A stretch of DNA of 64,000 nucleotides. Source: Allolobophora icterica (Eukaryota; Annelida; Clitellata; Crassiclitellata; Lumbricidae). The notes beneath the pieces were generated by a model. The model saw only the letters and a program-made list of their open reading frames with translations, was not told where the DNA came from and did not search any database. Shown one piece after another: positions 25,207-44,457 of the stretch (positions are counted from its first letter, which is position 1; every line of letters starts with the position of its first letter). The stretch is from positions 90,576,062-90,640,061 of the forward strand of contig OY744604.1 in assembly GCA_963556255.1 (NCBI GenBank), in the 5' to 3' direction. A program made the translations under genes and the position numbers.

Positions 25207-28200
25207 CGTATTGTATTGTATTGTATTGTATTCGGATATTTATAAAGCGCTTCTAGCGGGAGGGCCATTCAGAAGCGCTCCCAGTGCGAGAGACCCCGAG
25301 AGAAAAAGCAAGTTTTAAGAAAGGTAAAAGAGGAAGAGACGCTACCTGAGAGAATAGAAGAACGAACAAACGGAGGAAGCCCATTCCAAAGAGCAGGGCC
25401 AATGGAAGCAAACGACCTAGATTGAGCCAGTGAAGTCCTGACACGGGGAACGAGGAGGTCCAAACGGTCAGAAGAACGAAGAGGACGAAGAGAAGCCGCA
25501 GAGTGAGGGCGATGAAATAAGTCACATAAATATTTTGGAGCGAAACCAAGCTGAGCCTTAGAGACAAGGATGAGGACCTTAAATTGGATGCGGGCAGAAA
25601 GCGGGAGCCAGTGGAGTTCTTCTGCCATAAAGGTGGTGATATGAGAGAATCGAGGAAGACGGGCAATTAATCTAGCAGCAGCATTGAGAACGGACTGAAG
25701 AGGAGCAAGACGGACTTTGGGAAGACCAATGAGGAGGGAATTGCAGTAGTCAAGTCTAGAGCAGACAAATGCATGGACAATTGAAGTGAAAATTGGAGAT
25801 GACAGAGAGCGACGGATAGCTCTAAGGCGCCTTAGGTGAAAATAGGAAGTGCGAGTGAGTTTGGAAATGTGTTCAGTAAAGGTGAGAGAATTGTCAAGGG
25901 TCACTCCTAGATCACGAACGCTAGACGAGAAAGTGAAAAGCGGAAACCTTTGAGACAGCACAGCAAAGTCGAGTTTTTTAAGTTGCTGAGGAGTGCCAAA
26001 CCAGATAAACTGGGTTTTTGACGAATTGAGGGAGAGGCGATTGCAAGACATCCAGGTATGAAGATCACGAGAAAGAGCTTCGATGCGCTGAACAAGAAGA
26101 AGTTGAGAGGAAGGAGGCCCATGGACATAAGCCTGGACATCGTCAGCAAAGAGATGGCCTGAAGCCCCATGGATGGGGAAGAGAGAGGGGATACCAGCCG
26201 TGTACAAAATAAAGAGGAGAGGGCCCAGAACAGAGCCCTGCGGAACACCGAGTTTAATAGGGACCCACAGAGTTCTAGATTCACCAGAGATAACCATCTG
26301 AGTGCGATCAGACAGGTATGACCAGAACCACTGGAGAGGGGGGCCCTTCAGACCACAAGAGGTCTCAAGACGCTGTAGAAGAATGGTGTGGTCCACCATG
26401 TCAAAGGCTGCAGAGACATCATATAGTGCCAGAAGGGTGAGTTCGGACCTATCAACAGCTGAATAAATTTCAGAAAGCAAGGAAAGGAGGGCAGTTTCAG
26501 TGGAGTGGTGAGCCCTAAAACCTGACTGAAAGGGAGGTAGAAGCCCAGATTGTTCCAGATAGGGAAGAAGTTGAAGAGAGACAAGGCGTTCAAGGGTTTT
26601 AGATAGAAATGATAGATTAGAGATAGGACGGTAGTTTTGGCAGAGGTTTGTGTCAAGATTGGGCTTCTTGAGTGAGGGGAAAACAATGGCCCGCTTTTGC
26701 GAGGCGGGGACACAACCTTCAGAGAGGGACCTATTAAAGAGATAAAGCAGAAATGGAGCAAAATCATCTAAAATGTCACTAAGAATGAAAGGGGGAAGAG
26801 GATCTAATTCACAAGAATTTAAATTAACTGATGAAAGAACTGTACGAAGGTCCGAGTCCAATATGGGTCGGAAATCATCAAAAGCAGAAGACGTTGTGGT
26901 AAACGTCGGTGGAGGAGCATCTGATGTGGAGGCTCTGAGTCGGTCAGTCTTTTCCGTGAGCATAGTCAAGAATTCATTTGCGGAGAAGGCAGGAATTTCT
27001 GAAGGACGAGAAGGCCGGCCCAGTAGACCCGAGATGGAAGACCAAAGGCGTCTTGGGTTTTTGAGATTGCGTGAGACCAGCTTCTCCCAGTGAGCAGCCT
27101 CCTTGCAATGGTAGAGACGATGAAGGGCACGAAGCTGGGTAATCCAAGCCAATCGGTCATTAGGATCCTTGGTCCGGCGAGAGCGTCGCTCCAAGCAACG
27201 GGTGCGACGGCGAAGTTTATGACAGTCGGCGTCGAACCAGACGGCCAATGGTCGATGACGGGTCTTTACTTGACGACATGGAAGCATGGAATCCAGCAGA
27301 CTGGTAACGGTGGAGGTGTAGAGATCAAATAATTGAGGAACCGTGAGAATGTCAAGTGCAGGACCCGGTGACGAGAGGAGAGAGTCTCTGATAGCGACGC
27401 TGAAAGCCTGAGAGTCAAACGATTTCCATCCTCGCATCTTCCGAATGGAGTGGATTGGCTGTAGGTGAACTGATGGTAGAGTAAATTTGAGATACGAATG
27501 ATCGGAGATCGTAGGAGGAAGGATGAGAAGGTCCGTAACTTGGTCGTCATCAGAGGTAATGACGAGATCAAGCCATCCACCAAGTCGATGCGTGGCTTGA
27601 TTGACGTGCTGGCGGAGGCCAAACTGAGTGAGAAGTTCGAGGAATCGTAACGAAGTAGGAATGGTAGGGTCCTCCAGGTGTAGATTGAAGTCGCCGAGAA
27701 TGAGGAGTTGAGTATTGCGAGTGACAAGAAACTCAAGGACGGAGGAGAATTCTTCGAAGAACTGAGGAGTAACGGTAGCCGATCCAGGTCTATAAACCGT
27801 GAGGAGGGTAACTGAGCCGCGAGGCAAGGCGATGCTCAGACACAAAGCTTCAAACGTGGTTGGCGACGTGTCGAGTGAGACTTGCGTGACCCGTAGAGAT
27901 GACCGGAAGAAGGTCACGATGCCACCACCACGAGCCGGACGACCATCAGGATGAGGTGGACGAGGGCAGTCACGAGAAGAGTAACCCGACGGAGTCGCTC
28001 GTAGAATCGGAACGTCATCGGAGTCCTGGTGCCAGCTTTCAGTTACAGTGAAAACGTCAAGCTGATCCTGAAGAAGAGACTGAGAAACGAAGGCGAACTT
28101 TTCAGATAAAGATTGGGCGTTCCAGGAGGCAACCCGTAGGCCTGAGGAGTGAGCGAGCGGAGGATGAGACGAGTCGGTTGGGTGAAGATCGTGCAAGTCC

Positions 28201-28500
28201 ACTCTTGGAGAAGAAGCAGGAGAGGATGATGAAGAATCGGAGGTCGTCAGCATCGGCTCATGAAGACACGAGGTACGAGGTGTTTGGTTGAAGCGACTGT
28301 TGGCAGGGCACCATATCTGATGCTTGAAGAGGATCTTGCGTAGACTACGAGTAGGATGAACGGATGATGACCAGAAAGACCAAAGTTGTTGAGAGGAATA
28401 GACGATACGCTCCATACTGATGAGAGCGTAGATGATGATAATAGCGCATACACCAAAGTACCCAGCATGCATCTGACCGCAACGTTAAATTCAAACGACG
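25207..28500 (-). mobile_element. CR1-like non-LTR retrotransposon, near complete
   Basis: The coding frame listed below is followed on the minus strand by a short 3' UTR (tagaagcgctttataaatat) and a pentanucleotide tail, about five ATACA units (plus-strand tgtat at 25208-25233). This layout fits the CR1/L2 clade. The 5' limit is not defined by sequence; no separate ORF1 is seen, so the copy is either 5'-truncated or from a lineage with one frame. Confidence 0.85.
25269..28472 (-). CDS. LINE polyprotein: endonuclease and reverse transcriptase, 1067 aa
   Basis: This is the replication protein of a non-LTR retrotransposon: it nicks target DNA and copies the RNA. The frame is unbroken for 1067 residues. 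An exonuclease-endonuclease-phosphatase domain starts near residue 112 (WNAQSL, then TESW, LGDFN, SDHSYL) and runs to about residue 330. A linker follows, then the reverse transcriptase (about 590-860) with KKPNLDTNLCQNYRPIS, GVPQGSVLGPLLF and the catalytic FADD near residue 775. After it comes the usual C-terminal RLDYCNSLLIGLP and LHWLPLSARIQFK region. FADD rather than YADD occurs in some CR1-like lineages. An intact frame implies a young, possibly still active copy. The first ATG (28472) may be too far upstream; the residues before 100 are Ser/Pro-rich and lack recognised domains. Confidence 0.9.
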   Translation of the reverse strand: MHAGYFGVCAIIIIYALISMERIVYSSQQLWSFWSSSVHPTRSLRKILFKHQIWCPANSRFNQTPRTSCLHEPMLTTSDSSSSSPASSPRVDLHDLHPTDSSHPPLAHSSGLRVASWNAQSLSEKFAFVSQSLLQDQLDVFTVTESWHQDSDDVPILRATPSGYSSRDCPRPPHPDGRPARGGGIVTFFRSSLRVTQVSLDTSPTTFEALCLSIALPRGSVTLLTVYRPGSATVTPQFFEEFSSVLEFLVTRNTQLLILGDFNLHLEDPTIPTSLRFLELLTQFGLRQHVNQATHRLGGWLDLVITSDDDQVTDLLILPPTISDHSYLKFTLPSVHLQPIHSIRKMRGWKSFDSQAFSVAIRDSLLSSPGPALDILTVPQLFDLYTSTVTSLLDSMLPCRQVKTRHRPLAVWFDADCHKLRRRTRCLERRSRRTKDPNDRLAWITQLRALHRLYHCKEAAHWEKLVSRNLKNPRRLWSSISGLLGRPSRPSEIPAFSANEFLTMLTEKTDRLRASTSDAPPPTFTTTSSAFDDFRPILDSDLRTVLSSVNLNSCELDPLPPFILSDILDDFAPFLLYLFNRSLSEGCVPASQKRAIVFPSLKKPNLDTNLCQNYRPISNLSFLSKTLERLVSLQLLPYLEQSGLLPPFQSGFRAHHSTETALLSLLSEIYSAVDRSELTLLALYDVSAAFDMVDHTILLQRLETSCGLKGPPLQWFWSYLSDRTQMVISGESRTLWVPIKLGVPQGSVLGPLLFILYTAGIPSLFPIHGASGHLFADDVQAYVHGPPSSQLLLVQRIEALSRDLHTWMSCNRLSLNSSKTQFIWFGTPQQLKKLDFAVLSQRFPLFTFSSSVRDLGVTLDNSLTFTEHISKLTRTSYFHLRRLRAIRRSLSSPIFTSIVHAFVCSRLDYCNSLLIGLPKVRLAPLQSVLNAAARLIARLPRFSHITTFMAEELHWLPLSARIQFKVLILVSKAQLGFAPKYLCDLFHRPHSAASLRPLRSSDRLDLLVPRVRTSLAQSRSFASIGPALWNGLPPFVRSSILSGSVSSSFTFLKTCFFSRGLSHWERF

Positions 28501-28553
28501 GAGTAGCAAACAAATGAAGTTTTCAAATCAATTTGCGTTTTACATCCAGTTTA

Positions 28554-29365
28554 TCTATATAATAAAGCGAGAATTCTGTGTGTGTGTCCCTCTGTCTGTC
28601 TGTTTGACCGGGCTTAACTTCTACAATTTTGCACCTTTTCACTCGAAACCCTCACTGCTGTGTCGGCCTCGACTTCGGACACCCAGTGGAGGGGTTCACG
28701 TCCCCCGTTTTCACCGCTACCATGGTGAAAAACGGCCAAAACATCGCCCCAAGCGATAGGAAAATTACCGTTCCGCCAGTGACATTAGGCTTACTGCATT
28801 GGATGCAGTCCCTGCAGTGACATTAGGATTACTGCATTGGATGCATGCACGTGTAACAAACATCGAAGATAAATTTATTGTTGGTAAGTCCATTTGGGGG
28901 TGGTGGTGGTGGGGGTGGTGGTGGGGGGTGGTGGTGGGGGTCGTGGGTGGGGGGTGGTGGTGGGGGTCGTGGGTGGGGGAGGCGGGTGGTTGGGGTGGTG
29001 GGTGGGGGGTGGTGGGTGGGTGGGGGGCGGTGGGTGGGGTGGTGGGGGTGGTGGGTGGGGGGGTCATGGTGGTGGGGGTGGTTGGTGGGGGGTGGAAGGG
29101 GTGGTGGGTGGGGGTGGTGGTGGGTGGGGGGTGGGGGTGGTGGGTGGGAGGTGGGGGTGGTGAGTGGGGGGTTTTTGGGGGGTGGAGGTGGGGGTGGTGA
29201 GTGGGGGGTGGTGGTTGTGGGGGTGGTGGGTGGTAGGGGTGGGGGTGGGGGTGGTGGGGGGTGGGTGGTGGGGGGAGTGGGGGGTAGTGGTGGGGGTGGG
29301 TGGTGGTGGTGGTGATGCAGGGATTGAAACTTATAACCCCGGGCAACGCCGGGTAATCCAGCTAG
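28554..29365 (+). mobile_element. Non-autonomous Helitron
   Basis: The 5' end is TCTATATAATAAAGCGAG and the 3' end is a short GC hairpin (CCCGGGCAACGCCGGG) followed by TAATCCAGCTAG. The host bases are A at 28553 and T at 29366, matching insertion between A and T without duplication. These termini are the hallmark of Helitrons. No Rep/helicase frame is present. The body holds a ~39-bp direct duplication (28777-28852) and a G/T-only satellite (28895-29316). Confidence 0.9.
28895..29316 (+). repeat. G/T-only satellite (GGGTGGTGGTG-type), G-quadruplex prone
   Basis: Over about 420 bases the + strand is almost only G and T in irregular runs of three to seven G. It lies inside the Helitron between its body and its 3' hairpin. 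The Gly/Trp or Pro/His frames across it are artefacts. Confidence 0.9.
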
Positions 29366-29384
29366 TAATTCATATAATAGGACG

Positions 29385-29522
29385 TGATGGGCGCCTTGCA
29401 AGGCTGCCGTGTACAGTTAAATTCGACTCCTGTAATAACTTGTGATCATCCGTTCATACTGATTTGTAATCATACTGCGTAATTGTCAGTTTGAAGATAT
29501 TAAACGAAGATTATTATTATTA
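29385..29522 (+). repeat. SINE family B fragment (plus)
   Basis: gcgccttgcaaggctgcc, actgcgtaattgtcagtttga and the final attattatt match, in the opposite sense, the family B copies at 46490-46735 and 53268-53455. Confidence 0.6.
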
Positions 29523-30453
29523 TTATCTGCTAACTCGTTGGTCCCAGCGACGTTTACATGTAAACGCGCACGTCGTCAGCGTAACGTGTATATTATACGC
29601 CTATTAGCCTACCACAGTAAGCTTATATATAATTCTAATTATTTATACTGTGCTATTACACACATAGCCTACGCAAATCATACACACTTGTAAATTAATT
29701 TCGAATCCAGTGGTATGACGTAATGCCAACTCGCTATTAATAGACTGTGGACTCTGACCGTGTAGTGGTTTTTTCTTTAGATTATATTGGATAATGAAAG
29801 TGCCTGGGATGATTTACAACCACGTGCGTATAGAGAAATAATAAGGGTTAGTTTTATCCTAATCAATAATACAAGTTTTGATAGTGTTAATGTGCATTAA
29901 GCTGTTGGAAATTCTATCGCTTGTAATGCACGCGATCAGAGTTTGTCTAAAAATCGTGGAATTTCTTTCGAATTCCCGTAAACATATTGAGTCTTCAATA
30001 TTCGGATTCAATTGCGTCTATTGGCCTAATTATATCGAATTGATTTTTAGAAGCCAATGTGAAGGTCTCCAGTCTTGTGATTTCACACCTGGGTAAACTT
30101 GGTAACATCAACTCAAAAACACGGAAAACACGAAAACATAAAGTGATGTTTGAGAAATTATTTATTTAGAGCTTTATGTTAGCGGCCAAAGTTTGGTGTT
30201 CAAACTAATTATAATTATAGTAATAGTCGCAGGCAGATCTTTGTTATGCTTGACCAGTTCCTTAGAGGAAGTGGTGTTACCTTGTTTAATATATAAGCAG
30301 TTTTGCCTGTTTTAATGATGCACAAATGTTGCTATGTGGTTGGATTTTAAACAGTTGCAGGTTTTATTTGATATTTTCATTGTTGTATTGTTATGAGGAT
30401 TGCTTCTAATACAGCTTCAGTTTGAACATATTGCTGTGTTGGTGATATTTTAG
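29523..30453. other. Upstream region of the CARD gene
   Basis: I recognise no repeat or reading frame. The promoter and any 5' UTR exon of the CARD gene should lie here; the ATG exon is preceded by an acceptor-like gtgatattttag ending at 30453. Confidence 0.4.
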
Positions 30454-30461
30454 GCTGAATC

Positions 30462-38519
<8,058 letters not shown>

Positions 38520-39220
38520 GCAGACAATGAATTTTCTGCTGTTTATATTCTTAAGGAAAGAAAATGTAAATAAGTAAGATTTTTATTGCGAAATTGTGGC
38601 AGGCAGATAAATGTTACATGAAATTAAATAAAAACTGCAGGCTATATAGGACACTTGAACAGAATTTACAAATCAAATGTGAAAATGCAAAATAATGTGT
38701 TCTCAGAATATCTAGTTAGAAATTGTTTTTGTTTTCCCAGTGAAATGAGATATTAGTCGAACAGCACTAGAATGGCAGTAATTATGGTATAATAATTAAT
38801 AATGGTTTATAATTGTAATTATAGCTATCATTAAGAATAATTATAAGATCCAAAAGTGATCTTTGAATGGTAATGGTGATTTTTCTGTTACAAAGCAGGT
38901 CTACATGTGCGGTTGCTTTTAAGGTTTAGCACTTATTATATTAGCAGTTACACATCATGTTCAAAACTAAAGTCCAAAATACCAACCGAATTAGGACTTG
39001 AGCTGTGGCTCAGAGTCTTGATGAAAATAAAGGATGTTGAAATGAGATTGGAATTGAAGTGCAGTGTATTGTTATTTTTAGAAATTACAATTTAGTGACA
39101 TGTAGTGGTTTGATAGTTCAGATCATGTTGTAATGACTTATGGCAGCCAGCTGTGTATACATGTATGTATGCGTGAATACATGTATTTTTGTATTCATAT
39201 ATGTATTTCTTTACCACCTT
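38520..39220. other. 3' flank of the CARD gene, no further gene
   Basis: AT-rich sequence holding the 3' UTR. I see no repeat family or reading frame before the piggyBac-type element. Confidence 0.45.
38627..38632 (+). promoter_or_regulatory. Candidate polyadenylation signal of the CARD gene
   Basis: AATAAA about 110 bases after the stop codon, in an AT-rich 3' UTR. Confidence 0.5.
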
Positions 39221-39224
39221 TTAA

Positions 39225-39657
39225 CCTCTTTGCTGCGGATGACGAGTATGTCTCGTCATGGAAATGCTATTGCCATACGCGAAGGACGAGTATGTCTCGT
39301 CATAGAAATTATTGGTACCCATTTGATGCCTTGGTCATATACCACACATAAATACATACATACATACATATATATATACTTACATACATACATACACGCA
39401 AACATACATACATACATGCATACATATACACATACATACATATTACATACATACATACATTCAAACATACATGCCTACACACACGCATATATACATACAT
39501 GCATGATATACATATATGCATACAAGCATATATACATACATGCATAATATGCATATATACAATTATACATATATACCTACATATATACATGCATATATAC
39601 ATACATATATACATATATACATACATACATATATACACACATACATACATACATACA

Positions 39658-39691
<34 letters not shown>

Positions 39692-39832
39692 CATATATAG
39701 ATACATAAATACATACATACATACGTACATATATACATCCATCCATACATACATACATACATACCTGCATACATACATACAAGCATACATACATGACGCA
39801 CACGGGATTACAAGGCCGTCGCAGCGAAGGGG
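39225..39832. mobile_element. Non-autonomous piggyBac-type element holding a (TACA)n satellite
   Basis: TTAA flanks both ends (39221-39224 and 39833-39836). The inverted ends are CCTCTTTGCTGCG and CGCAGCGAAGGGG. Just inside the left end lie two copies of a hairpin-forming gacgagtatgtctcgtcat. Most of the interior (39347-39793) is (TACA)n with ATA interruptions. The Tyr/Cys- or His-rich frames over it are artefacts. Confidence 0.75.
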
Positions 39833-40279
39833 TTAAGTGCCTCGCAAAACGGCTTTTGATATCAGTTTTTTAAAGTACGACCTTGACGCACATTTGCTCG
39901 GTGCCATTGAACTTTGGAAGAAAGGAAATCTCAAATACGGTTGTATTGTATTGTATAAAGAGTGTTTATCAGTTGCCCATTTCAGTCATGAGACATATAT
40001 ATATATACATACATATATATAATTGTTTTATCGAGTTCAGATGTGGTTTAAACTGGTGCAAAGAAGATGGGGTTTGTGGGCAGGACGTGCCACGTTGTTG
40101 TTTCCCCCAGAAACGGATTGAAAACTAAATTGTTTTGCATTTATATGAAAACCGAAAAGTATTTTAGATCTGGTGCAATGATTGTGCAGTTTTTGAGCAA
40201 TCAAACGTTTTGCAGAAGTGTTCAGATTTGCTTCCTACTGCAGAAATTGTGAGTAATATCCTGCTTGTTTATCTCATTT

Positions 40280-40460
40280 CTCCAACAGCATTGTATGTGT
40301 ATTCATGAATGTATGTATGCATGCAGATATGTATGTATGCTTTGATTAATGTATTCATGTGTGTGTGTATGTATGTGCATAACTGCATATGTATGTATGC
40401 TTATATATGAATGTATGTATATATATATGTTTTGTTGTATGCATGGATTTATGTATGTAG
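40280..40460 (+). repeat. (TGTATG)n-type low-complexity tract
   Basis: Irregular atgtatgtatgc repeats. No element boundary is recognised. Confidence 0.7.
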
Positions 40461-40784
40461 AAGTGGATATGTTGTATTTAGGACATATGAAAATAGAACA
40501 ACGATATTTCCACATGGAAGTATTGTTGTATCGAGTTCACTTGTCCAACGGACTGATCTTCTGGATCTGATTACGGTTTTGGTGTGTCGTCGGTTAATGC
40601 CTTGTGCATTAGACACCGGTGCGATAGAAGTTACTAATTACAATTATGTGTGATGTTGCTGTTGTTATTCAGTCTTTGTTGTTAATGCAGTCGTTTCTTT
40701 TATGCTTTTTAAGTGTGTTATTCTTCATTTTATTCTTTTTTGACATGGTGAAGTACTAATCATCTATTTGATATCAACATCAAT

Positions 40785-41450
40785 CAATCAAGCCATTTGA
40801 AGTACAAGGAAAATACAACATAAAAGTTTGAACTTTGGCAACAAGAGGAGACCCAAAAGGGATCTTGATCCCACTTAGCAGGGCCACCTAGTTAACATTT
40901 ATCGTAATACAAGTAAATGGCAGCACAATCAATACTTCTAGCGGTAACATCGATCAAGTTATATGATCAGCAGGTAAAAGAAACAATGATAGAACTCTTA
41001 ACTAAAGAACTTAACTATCAGTATACATGGATTCCAACTAAGGTATACAGATCAATTTTCATTAGTTAAAAAGATATGAAAAAAAAACAAACAACACTGT
41101 CTGTGCAAATAAACACATAGGCCAAGGCCTAATGCAGTCATGTGAGTGCATCCAAGAGATAGAGTTTCAGTTTTTGTTTAAATTGACGCATAGTAGGTAA
41201 ACCAGTAACTTCTACAGGCAATGAATTCCAGAATGTCGGGCCACAGACTTTGATGCTATGCTGCTTAACAGTAGTGTGGACACTACGTTGATGGTACTTG
41301 TTGAGCGATCGCGTGTAATGATTGTGTACTTCAGAATTTTTACAAAAACAATTTTTAAAATTCACAGGCAGTAGATTCGATTGAAATCTGAACATGAATA
41401 ATCCAACTTGCAACTTATTTATGCATTCAAAACGCAATATTCTCAAACTA
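40785..41450 (-). mobile_element. LINE 3' end: polyprotein C-terminus and 3' UTR
   Basis: On the minus strand the frame 41446-41138 contains HNHYTRSLNKYH, GPTFWNSLPVEV and FKQKLKLYLLD, the conserved C-terminal string of many non-LTR polyproteins. The downstream UTR (aggagacccaaaagggatct, agcagggccacct on the plus strand) recurs at 47350-47590. The copy is 5'-truncated. Confidence 0.75.
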
Positions 41451-41656
41451 AGAAATAACGGCAGATAACATCTTCATTTATTAGACAATAAAACTTGTAA
41501 TAAGCTCTCCTTGTTTTGAATTTTGCTGTTATTCATTGTTCATAATGTTTACGATGCTGTTCTTTTTGGTTTTCCTTCAGTCAGACAGTTCTTACTTCTG
41601 CCAGGCAATTGACTTGCTTATTAAGATTTGAATAATTTATAAATGGTTACTCAGCA

Positions 41657-41914
41657 GGGTGGTTGCATGATAGTCAAGTGGCTAGTGTGCTGGACTGTCA
41701 GTTGAAAGGTCATAGGTTCCAATTCCTGCCATTTCGGCTCCACCCACGCTCCCTAATGAATTCAGCTACGAGTATACTGATCATGCAATGTTTTGGTGGG
41801 AAGATCAGGTGGGAAGGTAGAGGACTGCCCACTTGTGGTCATGTGCTGAAGTTAAGAAAAATGAATGTGCTAACATTTCATACTCTCTTTCTAACTTTAG
41901 GGACTAATCTTCTT
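41657..41914 (+). repeat. tRNA-derived SINE, family A
   Basis: Head with agtcaagtggctagtgtgct, B-box-like ggttccaattcc, body with gagtatactgatca and ggtgggaagatca, and tail tagggactaatcttctt. Confidence 0.75.
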
Positions 41915-43205
41915 ATTCAGACATTTAGACATTTCATCAAAGTAGGGTCAAATGACCACGCTGATTTTTGTGTCCTGTTGGAGTGGTTTCGAAGTTTCAG
42001 GAAATCCATTCATTTTATTCTCCCTCATTGGTATTCAGGGTTACAGAGTGTTGATTGAAGTTTCACTTTGTTTTTGTTAGTAATATTTTATTATTTTTAG
42101 TATTTTTATTATTAGGTACTACTAGTTTTACCAGAGATAGGTAGGATCCCTCAGGTGATTATCTGGAGACAGAAAAATGGGCTATTACTACTATTTATTA
42201 TAACTTATCATTTTTATTCTATTGTTATTGTTGTTATTTATCCAAGATATAAATGAATTGTCTAAACAATTTCTATTGATTTCATTTGTTAATTTCATGG
42301 TTGTATTACTTTCAAATTAAGAATATAAGAAATAAAATTCAAAATATGAAAAGAAATATGAAACACAAAATAATAATCAATATTAATAGTAATAAGTAAT
42401 ATTCATGTCCTGTTAATGAATTGTTGAATTGTGAAAATATGTTATGTCCTCAGCACTGGCAGGTGAATCACTAAGCCTTTTATTTGTTTGTAGGCCAACT
42501 GTTGTAGATGTCTAAGTTCAATGACATGTACATAGGAAACTTTTTGTAACACAGTTTTGGGAGCTATATCAGGAACCACCATGTAATGTGGTCCTGCTGT
42601 AATGAGAACACTGTGACTAAAGCTGAACCATGTTTTGAATCCTGCATGTTTTGTGTATTATCAGAATTTATGTTGAACTGTTTTATAATGAGGCTAGATT
42701 GTGTAGAGGACAAATGAGCATATACATGTATACACACACACAGCAGTATTTTAGTTTTAAGAATTTTTGGTGCTCATGTGGGTTTAGGTGAACATTTTTC
42801 ATGATAATGGTTTATTGGTTATTGATATTTTGATATTTTGAATTGTTTTACTTTGAGTAATGAATTTTTCTTATGATCTGAGCAAATCCAGTACAATTTT
42901 TCGATCAGGGTGCGATTTGTTTGGAAGGAGCAGAAGGGAGCGGGGAATTTATACGGATCATCAAAGTCTGCCATTGTCCTTGATCACGCACAAGGTCTAA
43001 AGTTGGTGGGTTGGATCTTGAGATTTGAAAATACATAATGTTATTTATCGCTTGTATGTTTTTGCAGTACCACTAGCAATTTCCTGTTAAGCTTCTTAAT
43101 GGTAGCATGCCACTAATAACGATCTAGAATTGTTTTATGTGTGCAATTATGGCACCGCAAGCGAGACTTTTATTCCTATTCGCTCGTATTTTGAAATCTT
43201 GACTG
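41915..43205. other. AT-rich intergenic DNA, nothing recognised
   Basis: No conserved frame, SINE or inverted-repeat element was identified. Confidence 0.4.
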
Positions 43206-43213
43206 TTATTTGT

Positions 43214-43636
43214 CAGTGGCGTCACTAGGTGGGTGCGGGGGGGGTGCGGGCCGCACCGAGTGACACCCTCAGTGGGGGTGACACCAAAATGAAAAAAGAC
43301 TGTCTAAACTGTATAATTGTTAATAACATGCTGTAAAAGGTCGTTAAATTAAGAAGAATTTGAACTTCACAAAAAAGGACATCAGATTTCCCAAAAAAGG
43401 TCATCACATTTTTGTAAGATGAAATTCACAAAAAAGGTCATCAGATTTTTTGTAAGATGAAATTCGCAAAAAGTCATCAGATATTTTTCAGACCCATGGG
43501 CGACTTTCCCCAAAAAGGTCATCAGATATTTTTTCCAGACCCATGGGCGACTTTGAAATCTGTTGAATTATGCATGTAATTGGGGTGACATCATGACTTA
43601 CCGCACTGGGTGACCACAGCCCTAGTGACGCCACTG
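43214..43636. mobile_element. Non-autonomous hAT-type MITE with perfect 8-bp duplication
   Basis: The ends are CAGTGGCGTCACTAGG and CCTAGTGACGCCACTG, a perfect 16-bp inverted repeat. TTATTTGT is duplicated exactly (43206-43213 and 43637-43644). The interior has five or six copies of a module cccaaaaaaggtcatcag with aagatgaaatt spacers. Confidence 0.95.
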
Positions 43637-43979
43637 TTATTTGTTGTTCTGAGTTATTGTGTTCAATAATTAAATCTCTGTTCTTGCAACTACCAACCGC
43701 ACGTCTTCAGATGTTGTACCTTGCAGAGGTCGTTTGGGGGCGATTACCTTAAATTGACTGATCGCATGATTGACTGACTTGATTGATTGACTTGTTGATT
43801 GAATGCCGTAATTATTATTGATTGGCTGACTCCTTGCGAGTGCTTGTTTCACTAAATAACTGGACATATCGTATGGTAAGCTAGTAATTAAGTCTCGTAT
43901 CAACTGACGAAACCAACAGCTATTCTACCATACTCTGCTGCAAAAACAGTTCCAGAGAACCAATTAACGTAATCGCACA

Positions 43980-44130
43980 CAATTAATCACGGAAAGTCTC
44001 ATGGTAAAAGTGATGGACTTTTAACCTGAAGGTCGGCGATCAAATGCCGCTGCGGCAGAGAGATTGAAAATGGCACAAACCGCTTACATTGACATATATG
44101 CCGAGGCTAAGAAAATGAAACCGCTGAACC
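43980..44130 (+). repeat. Possible SINE fragment with a different head
   Basis: tctcatggtaaaagtgatgg and a B-box-like gcgatcaaatgccg precede gaggctaagaaaatgaaacc, a string also found near the 3' part of family A SINEs. The head is not the family A head, so it may be a composite or decayed copy. Confidence 0.35.
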
Positions 44131-44280
44131 ACCAAGATGAAGAATTTGAAACTAGACGCGTATTCAAGACCATGGCAGTTGCACTTCTTTTAGCTCCGAT
44201 TCATTTTCGTAAATCTGTGCTCGGTTTATTCGAGTTTTTCTTCAACGGAGTTCCCCGTTTTTTCAACAGAGTAGGCCTAC

Positions 44281-44457
44281 GAAGAAGAGCAATCTCTTAA
44301 GCTAGCCCTCAGACAGTTGTGGGTACGAAGTGTTGGCGACTTCATTTTCTTAGCCACCGCATATGAGGGCGGGTGGACAGTCTTCTGGATCGCCGTCTCC
44401 TCTTCCCTCCGGCAGTGTACAGTCAGTGTACTCATTATAGTTGAGTTGGTTATGACT
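44281..44457 (-). repeat. SINE family A 3' half (minus)
   Basis: Reverse complement of the family A body and tail: gaagaagagcaatctctt, aagctagccctcagac, and ggcagtgtacagtcagtgta. The tRNA-like head is missing. Confidence 0.7.

Noticed and set aside
28765..29445. Gly/Trp-rich and Pro/His-rich frames
   Set aside because: They arise from the G/T-only satellite inside the Helitron. No start context or conserved domain is present.
39133..39836. Tyr/Cys/Met-rich and His/Thr-rich frames
   Set aside because: They are translations of (TACA)n and its complement, within a piggyBac-type element.
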